NCBI GenBank assembly: GCA_947452065.1
Contig: CANGBB010000009.1
Span: 42,064-106,063 of the forward strand
DNA from: Gammaproteobacteria bacterium
Lineage (GTDB): Bacteria > Pseudomonadota > Gammaproteobacteria > Steroidobacterales > Steroidobacteraceae
DNA: 64,000 bases
Reading direction: 5' to 3'
The notes under the pieces are model-generated. The model made no database searches and had not been told where the DNA came from. It saw only the letters and a program-made list of their open reading frames with translations. The position numbers and the translations under genes were made by a program. Below are positions 59,753 through 64,000 of this stretch, in pieces. The first letter of the stretch is position 1; each line of letters opens with the position of its first letter.

Positions 59753-61966
59753 TCAGGCGTGGTAGCCCGAGAGGGACAGTGGCAGCGTACGCACCCTCTC
59801 ACCTGTGGCTGCGAAGATGGCGTTGCACAGCGCCGGTGCCAGAGGCGGCAAGGCTGGCTCGCCGAAGCCAGTCGGAGGGCTGTCGCTGTCGACAGAGTAG
59901 GCTTCGACTTTTGGTGCCGCACTGATGCGCATCAGCGGATAGTCACCGAAGTTGCTCTGCTCCACTGCACCACGCTCCATCGTGATGCGCTGGCCCAGCG
60001 CAATGCTCAGTCCGTCCATGACTGCGCCCTGCGCCTGCTGCTCGAAACCGAGCCGGTTAACGATGAGACCGATGTCGGCTGCCACCACCACACGATGCAC
60101 GGTCAGCTTCTTGTCCTTGGACACGCTGACGTCGACCACCTCAGCAACATGACCGGAGTGCGAGTAATAGAAGGCCATGCCCATACCGCGTCCGGGCGCG
60201 AGCTTACGGCCCCAGCCCGCCTTCTGTGCCGCCAGTCGTATCACGGCCGCTGCGCGGCCGGCATGCGTTGAATTGGCATTGCCGGCTACGATTGGTCGTG
60301 GTGCACCGAACAGATCGAGCAGGAACTCGACATGGTCACGCCCCGCTGCTGCGGACATTTCATGCAGGAAGCACTGGATCGGGAAGGCCAAGCCGTTGCT
60401 GCGCGGCGCGCGGAATGCGCCTGTGCGCGTCGCCAGCGGTAGGAGCGATTGCGTGAGGCGAGTGTTCTCCAGCACCGGTATGGGGAAATCAGCCGTGTCG
60501 ATGACACCCACGCCAACCGGCGTCTTGCCGTCGGCACTGAAGGTGATGAAGTGATCCTGCCAGGCCGTGAGCCGGCCCTTGGCATCAAGCGCACCCTTGA
60601 GCGCATGGAAGCCGCCCGGTCGGTAGTAGTCGAAGCGGATGTCATCCTCGCGCGACCAGACCAGTTTCACCGGACCTTGCACGCGCTTGGACAGCACCGC
60701 AGCTTCAACCATGTAATCCCAACTGAGCCGACGACCAAAACCGCCGCCGATGCGCGGCAGGTGCACCACGACCTTTTCTAGAGAAAGACCCATCAGCTTG
60801 GCGATGGCTGGGCGCGCACGATCCACCATTTGCACTGGGCACCACATCTCAAGCATGCCGTCGCGGAACCATGCGGTGGTGTTCTGCGGCTCGAGCGGAG
60901 CGTGCGATAGGAATGGATAGGAATAAAAGCCCTCGAGCGTCCGGGCAGCTGAACTGAAGGCACCGGCGACATCACCGGACTGACGTACCACCTGCGCTCC
61001 TTCGCGCTGGCTGAGTTCACGCGCCTGCTTCTCGTAACTGCTCCAGCTGTCGCCGGCTGCACGCGTCTCGTCCCACTGAATCTGCAGGGCATCGCGGGCG
61101 CGGAACGCATTCCAAGTGGAGTTGGCGATCACGGCCACACTGGGTAACAGTTCGTTCGCGTCCGCTGCAGCATCTGTGACGATGAAGACGTCACTGACAC
61201 CGGGCATGCGCTTCACGGTATCAATGTTCGCGCTCTGGACTGTTGCGCCACGTCGCGGCGCGCGCGCGAGGGCCGCATAGCGCATCCCTGGTAGCTGCAC
61301 ATCCATTCCGTATTGCGGCTCGCCGGTGACGATCTTGCGATTGTCGACATTGGCCACGCGCGTGCCGATCAGTTTGTAGTCGCGGCTGTTCTTCAGCGGC
61401 AGTCGGGTCGCGTCCGGAACCGGCACTGCGGCGGCACGGACGGCCAGCTCACCGTAACTCAGCGTGCGGCGGCTGGGCCAGTGCGTGACCACGCTACGCT
61501 CTGTGGTGCACTCGTTTTCATTGACCTGCCAGACGCGCGCTGCAGCGGTGATCAGCATAGCTCGTGCCGCGGCACCACAGCGACGCAGCGCATCCCAACT
61601 AGCCGGTGTCGAACGCGATCCGCCCACGGTCTGCGCGCCGTATATCGTATTGTCTACCGGTGACTGCTCGACCGTAACGCGCGACCAGTCGGCATCCATT
61701 TCCTCCGCCACCGTCATGGCCGATGACGTCTTGATGCCCTGACCGATTTCCGCGCGCGCCGAATAGATGCGAATGGCGCCGTTCGGCTCGATCTTGACGA
61801 ACACCAGCGGCGACAACGACTCAGTTGCCGCACCCGCTGTCGGAGCACCGGCTGGTGTTGTCTGGGCCAGCAGCACCTGACCGCCCAGTGTTCCGGCCAG
61901 CAGCAGCCCACCACCAGCAGCCGTGCTGGTGCGCAGGAAATCGCGACGGGTATGAATGCCGCTCAT
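59753..61966 (-). CDS. Molybdenum hydroxylase large subunit (isoquinoline 1-oxidoreductase beta-like)
   Basis: A 737-residue molybdopterin-binding subunit of the xanthine oxidase/aldehyde dehydrogenase family. A twin-arginine signal ([16 protein letters not shown]) sends it to the periplasm. Domain landmarks: [60 protein letters not shown] and the late [20 protein letters not shown] with the catalytic Glu (GEP). It forms a two-subunit enzyme with the [2Fe-2S] protein of the overlapping gene upstream; no separate FAD subunit is present, as in IorAB. Substrate unknown, probably an aldehyde or N-heterocycle. Confidence 0.9.
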   Translation of the reverse strand: MSGIHTRRDFLRTSTAAGGGLLLAGTLGGQVLLAQTTPAGAPTAGAATESLSPLVFVKIEPNGAIRIYSARAEIGQGIKTSSAMTVAEEMDADWSRVTVEQSPVDNTIYGAQTVGGSRSTPASWDALRRCGAAARAMLITAAARVWQVNENECTTERSVVTHWPSRRTLSYGELAVRAAAVPVPDATRLPLKNSRDYKLIGTRVANVDNRKIVTGEPQYGMDVQLPGMRYAALARAPRRGATVQSANIDTVKRMPGVSDVFIVTDAAADANELLPSVAVIANSTWNAFRARDALQIQWDETRAAGDSWSSYEKQARELSQREGAQVVRQSGDVAGAFSSAARTLEGFYSYPFLSHAPLEPQNTTAWFRDGMLEMWCPVQMVDRARPAIAKLMGLSLEKVVVHLPRIGGGFGRRLSWDYMVEAAVLSKRVQGPVKLVWSREDDIRFDYYRPGGFHALKGALDAKGRLTAWQDHFITFSADGKTPVGVGVIDTADFPIPVLENTRLTQSLLPLATRTGAFRAPRSNGLAFPIQCFLHEMSAAAGRDHVEFLLDLFGAPRPIVAGNANSTHAGRAAAVIRLAAQKAGWGRKLAPGRGMGMAFYYSHSGHVAEVVDVSVSKDKKLTVHRVVVAADIGLIVNRLGFEQQAQGAVMDGLSIALGQRITMERGAVEQSNFGDYPLMRISAAPKVEAYSVDSDSPPTGFGEPALPPLAPALCNAIFAATGERVRTLPLSLSGYHA

Positions 61967-62442
61967 GAGCGCTTCCCTCCCATCTTACTCGCGGCCGCAT
62001 GGATTGCAGCGCGGATACGCTGGTAGGTGCCGCAGCGGCAGAGATTGCCGGCCATAGCGCTATCAATGTCCGCGTCGCTTGGTTTCGTTTTTTTCTTCAG
62101 CAGCGCCGCAGCGCTCATGAGCTGCCCGGCCTGACAGTAACCGCACTGAGGCACGTCGTGGTCAATCCAGGCCTGCTGCAGCGGATGCAGTGTGCCGCCC
62201 TGAGCGGCCAGCCCTTCGATGGTGGTGATATCAACGCCGGCTAGGTCCACGGCACGCAGCTGACACGCACGCGCCGGTTCACCGTTGATGTGCACCGTGC
62301 AAGCGCCGCAGAAGCCGCCACCGCAGCCGAATTTGGTGCCACGCAGCCCGAGTTCGTCACGCAGGACCCACAGTAAGGGGGTGGACGCATCGAGCTCAGT
62401 GTCGATGACGCGTTCAGTACCGTTGACCTTCAATCGCAGCAT
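61963..62442 (-). CDS. Molybdenum hydroxylase [2Fe-2S] subunit (isoquinoline 1-oxidoreductase alpha-like)
   Basis: A 159-residue electron-transfer subunit with two [2Fe-2S] sites: [17 protein letters not shown] plus an RACQL cysteine (plant-ferredoxin type), and CGYCQAG with [11 protein letters not shown] (alpha-helical domain). The stop overlaps the ATG of the large subunit (ATGA). It lacks its own signal and is presumably co-exported with the Tat-targeted partner. Confidence 0.93.
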   Translation of the reverse strand: MLRLKVNGTERVIDTELDASTPLLWVLRDELGLRGTKFGCGGGFCGACTVHINGEPARACQLRAVDLAGVDITTIEGLAAQGGTLHPLQQAWIDHDVPQCGYCQAGQLMSAAALLKKKTKPSDADIDSAMAGNLCRCGTYQRIRAAIHAAASKMGGKRS

Positions 62443-62502
62443 TGCCGACTCCTGGAAGACGGGCGTACCGCCCCATCATACCGCTATGGAGTCGCTGTGG
62501 GA

Positions 62503-63546
62503 TCAGGCTGAAAAGAATCGCTTCCTTATTCCCAATGCCAGGGAGACCAGAGCCACCATGATCGGCACCTCAACCAGTGGTCCGATGACGGTAGCGAACG
62601 CCACACCCGAATTGATTCCAAAGACCCCAATGGCGACGGCAATCGCCAGTTCAAAATTGTTGCTCGCGGCTGTGAAGGACAGCGTACAGCAGCGCTTGTA
62701 GTCAATTCCCGCCTTGGCCGTAATCAGGAATGTGACCAGAAACATCGCTACGAAGTAGATCAGTAGCGGTAAAGCTATTTTCATGACATCCATAGGAGAA
62801 GTGACAATCACCATGCCCTTCAGGCTGAACATGACGACAATGGTGAATAACAATGCGATAAGCGTTAGCCGGCCGAGCTTGGGTACGAATATGTCGTGGT
62901 ACCAGGCCTTACTGACGAACCGAAGTGATATGAATCGGGTCAGAAATCCCGCGATGCAGGGTATACCGAGGTAAACGAACACACTCTTTGCAATCTGGCC
63001 GATGGTGATTTTTACTGCTACACCGCTCAGCCCAAAATATGGTGGAAGAACCGTCAGAAAGAAGTAGGCGTAGAGGCTGAAAAACAAAACTTGGAAAACA
63101 GCATTGAACGCCACCAAACCCGCGGCATATTCCGTGGAGCCTTTCGCTATCTCGTTCCAGACAATGACCATGGCGATACAGGGCGCCAAACCGATCAGTG
63201 TTAATCCAGCAAAATATTCGGGCTGGTCGGGAAAAAACAGGGCCGCTAAGGAAAACATGACGACCGGCGCGACAACCCAGTTCATAAGCATGGCGATGCC
63301 AAACACCTTCATGTCTCTGAACACGTCAGGCAGCTCTTCGTACCTGACCTTCGCAAAGGGCGGGTACATCATGAGGATTAATCCAACTGCGATGGGTAGA
63401 TTGGTGGTGCCCATTTGAAATGAGCCCACGAGCTGTCCTACTTGCGGCGCGAAGTAGCCCAATCCCAAGCCTACTGCCATGGCCGCAAATATCCAGACCG
63501 TCAGATAACGGTCGAGGAATGAAAGCTGTTGGGTGACGCCACTCAT
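62503..63546 (-). CDS. acr3: Arsenite efflux permease ACR3
   Basis: A 347-residue arsenite/H+ antiporter with ten predicted membrane helices. Conserved elements: [21 protein letters not shown], the thiol-bearing [12 protein letters not shown], and [16 protein letters not shown] with the essential Glu. Its ATG overlaps the stop of the truncated arsC gene (ATGA). Base composition is visibly lower in GC, with many AAT/ATA/TTT-type codons not favoured by neighbours, so the arsenic patch was probably acquired. Insertion upstream leaves its promoter uncertain. Confidence 0.93.
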   Translation of the reverse strand: MSGVTQQLSFLDRYLTVWIFAAMAVGLGLGYFAPQVGQLVGSFQMGTTNLPIAVGLILMMYPPFAKVRYEELPDVFRDMKVFGIAMLMNWVVAPVVMFSLAALFFPDQPEYFAGLTLIGLAPCIAMVIVWNEIAKGSTEYAAGLVAFNAVFQVLFFSLYAYFFLTVLPPYFGLSGVAVKITIGQIAKSVFVYLGIPCIAGFLTRFISLRFVSKAWYHDIFVPKLGRLTLIALLFTIVVMFSLKGMVIVTSPMDVMKIALPLLIYFVAMFLVTFLITAKAGIDYKRCCTLSFTAASNNFELAIAVAIGVFGINSGVAFATVIGPLVEVPIMVALVSLALGIRKRFFSA

Positions 63547-63851
63547 ATCTTTGAAAGCTCCCGAACCCTCGCGGCCAAACTCATGCGATCAAGCTGATCT
63601 ATCGGGATATTGGCTAGGGCTTGGATTCGTGTATTCAGGCCACCCATGACTTCCTTGAATGCCAGTCGCTTTTCGTCGTCGGAGCCTTGAACCCTTGAAG
63701 GGTCTGGATATGCCCAATGAGCCGTGACGGGGTTTCCTACCCATACCGGACAAACCTCACCCGCAGCGTTGTCGCACACGGTGATAATGAAATCCATTTC
63801 TGGAGAGTCGGGCAGGGAGAATTCATCCCAGCTTTTTGATCTTAGTTTCTC
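63543..63851 (-). pseudogene. arsC: arsC arsenate reductase, 5' end removed by an IS element
   Basis: C-terminal two thirds of a thioredoxin-linked arsenate reductase of the low-molecular-weight phosphatase fold. Recognisable sequence begins near KLRSKSWDEFSLPDSPEMDF and runs through TVCDNAAGEVCPVW, keeping the two relay cysteines. The N-terminal P-loop with the nucleophilic Cys (C-x5-R type) is missing: the frame runs instead into the end of a transposase gene. An ATG at MDFIITV (63797) would give only 84 residues without the active site. The remnant still overlaps acr3 by ATGA, showing the old arsC-acr3 order. Confidence 0.85.
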
Positions 63852-63854
63852 CGA

Positions 63855-64000
63855 CGTCCCCCCGCTTTTAGTAGCGAGCGGATCTAGAGTTTTCCGGCAT
63901 TGTAATGGCCTTTATGGCCAGTTGCTTCGCATACTGGGCAGGCGTCAGCCCGCCGAGTGATTTCTTCGGTCTTTCCTCGTTGTATTCCTTCCGCCAGTCC
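63855..64000 (-). mobile_element. IS3-family insertion sequence, one end only
   Basis: The element enters from the right edge and ends between about 63852 and 63867, where transposase-related sequence stops and arsC resumes. The exact terminal repeat cannot be fixed without the other end. The GGGGGGACGTCGG (minus strand) just past the transposase stop may be its terminus. Confidence 0.7.
63868..64000 (-). CDS. IS3-family transposase OrfB, C-terminal end (partial)
   Basis: The last 43 codons of a DDE transposase: DWRKEYNEERPKKSLGGLTP, then AQYAKQLAIKA and a stop at 63868-63870. The YNEERPxxSLGGLTP pattern is diagnostic of IS3-family integrase-core C-termini. The catalytic DDE residues lie outside the window, so activity cannot be judged. 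Confidence 0.88.
   Translation of the reverse strand, partial: DWRKEYNEERPKKSLGGLTPAQYAKQLAIKAITMPENSRSARY

Noticed and set aside
63543..63797. An 84-residue small protein starting at MDFIITV
   Set aside because: Reads as the C-terminal part of arsC without the active-site Cys; homology continues upstream of the ATG, so it is a remnant, not a small gene.
1..64000. CRISPR array, tRNA or rRNA genes, prophage, toxin-antitoxin or restriction systems
   Set aside because: Looked for and not seen: no regularly spaced repeats, no cloverleaf-like sequences, no phage structural or nuclease/toxin motifs among the supported genes.

Overview
The window is a GC-rich (by eye roughly 60 % or a little more, not computed) bacterial chromosome segment, densely coded on both strands, with no rRNA, tRNA or CRISPR array that I can see. 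The housekeeping set (FadE-type long acyl-CoA dehydrogenase, RimO, oligopeptidase A, glutathione reductase, 326-residue malate dehydrogenase, TrpD, MlaEFD, GspA/GspB) points to a gammaproteobacterium. The many DUF6152-type secreted proteins, polyserine-linked lipoproteins and Tat-exported enzymes suggest something like the Steroidobacterales/Nevskiales/Xanthomonadales side of that class; this placement is inference.

Layout. 1-7831: three paralogous secreted metallophosphoesterases (one cut by the left edge), a Tat-exported aldo/keto reductase, and a minus-strand run of three small secreted proteins of the DUF6152 / GHWEGDTLVVET type. 7851-11169: a Tat-exported sulfatase facing a parvulin-type prolyl isomerase and a formylglycine-generating enzyme with both catalytic cysteines, i.e. 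a sulfatase and its maturation enzyme. 11302-14366: two tandem DUF6152-GHWEGDTLVVET fusion proteins and a Sel1-repeat protein. 14409-23360: an SpmA/SpmB-like membrane protein divergent from a TetR-TolC-MFP-RND efflux operon controlled by a perfect palindrome over the tetR promoter, followed by an LCAT-like lipase. 23411-32640: an orphan trpD, DNA photolyase, a HupE-like periplasmic fragment, a MASE1-CHASE-GGDEF diguanylate cyclase, a polyserine/Fn3/YHYH lipoprotein, Tat-exported Fe-type superoxide dismutase, an HTH plus pseudo-receiver regulator and a VanY-type peptidase.

32665-42075: another DUF6152 pair, an HD-domain protein, a second YHYH lipoprotein (fused to a PEBP domain) coupled to a second small periplasmic protein, oligopeptidase A, glutathione reductase and a Tat-exported amidohydrolase. 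42141-45831: a CDGSH iron-sulfur protein heading an mlaE(STAS)-mlaF-mlaD-lipoprotein lipid-transport operon. 46055-53220: mdh, fadE, gspA, gspB and a ferredoxin-type FAD reductase. 53273-57827: a third DUF6152 pair, then an operon of methyltransferase, a 52-codon small ORF, a His-rich COG0523 (CobW-like) GTPase and a WD40 protein. 57877-62442: rimO, a DUF805 membrane protein, and an isoquinoline-1-oxidoreductase-type molybdenum hydroxylase pair. 62503-64000: an arsenic patch, visibly less GC-rich, with an intact ACR3 efflux gene behind an arsC decapitated by an IS3-family element that runs off the right edge.

The best candidate for an undescribed system is the repeated pairing and fusion of DUF6152 proteins with a second secreted family marked by GHWEGDTLVVET. 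It occurs at four separate loci (nine genes) in three architectures (adjacent genes, overlapping genes, single fused polypeptides), which argues that the two domains work together in the periplasm. The function is unknown to me.
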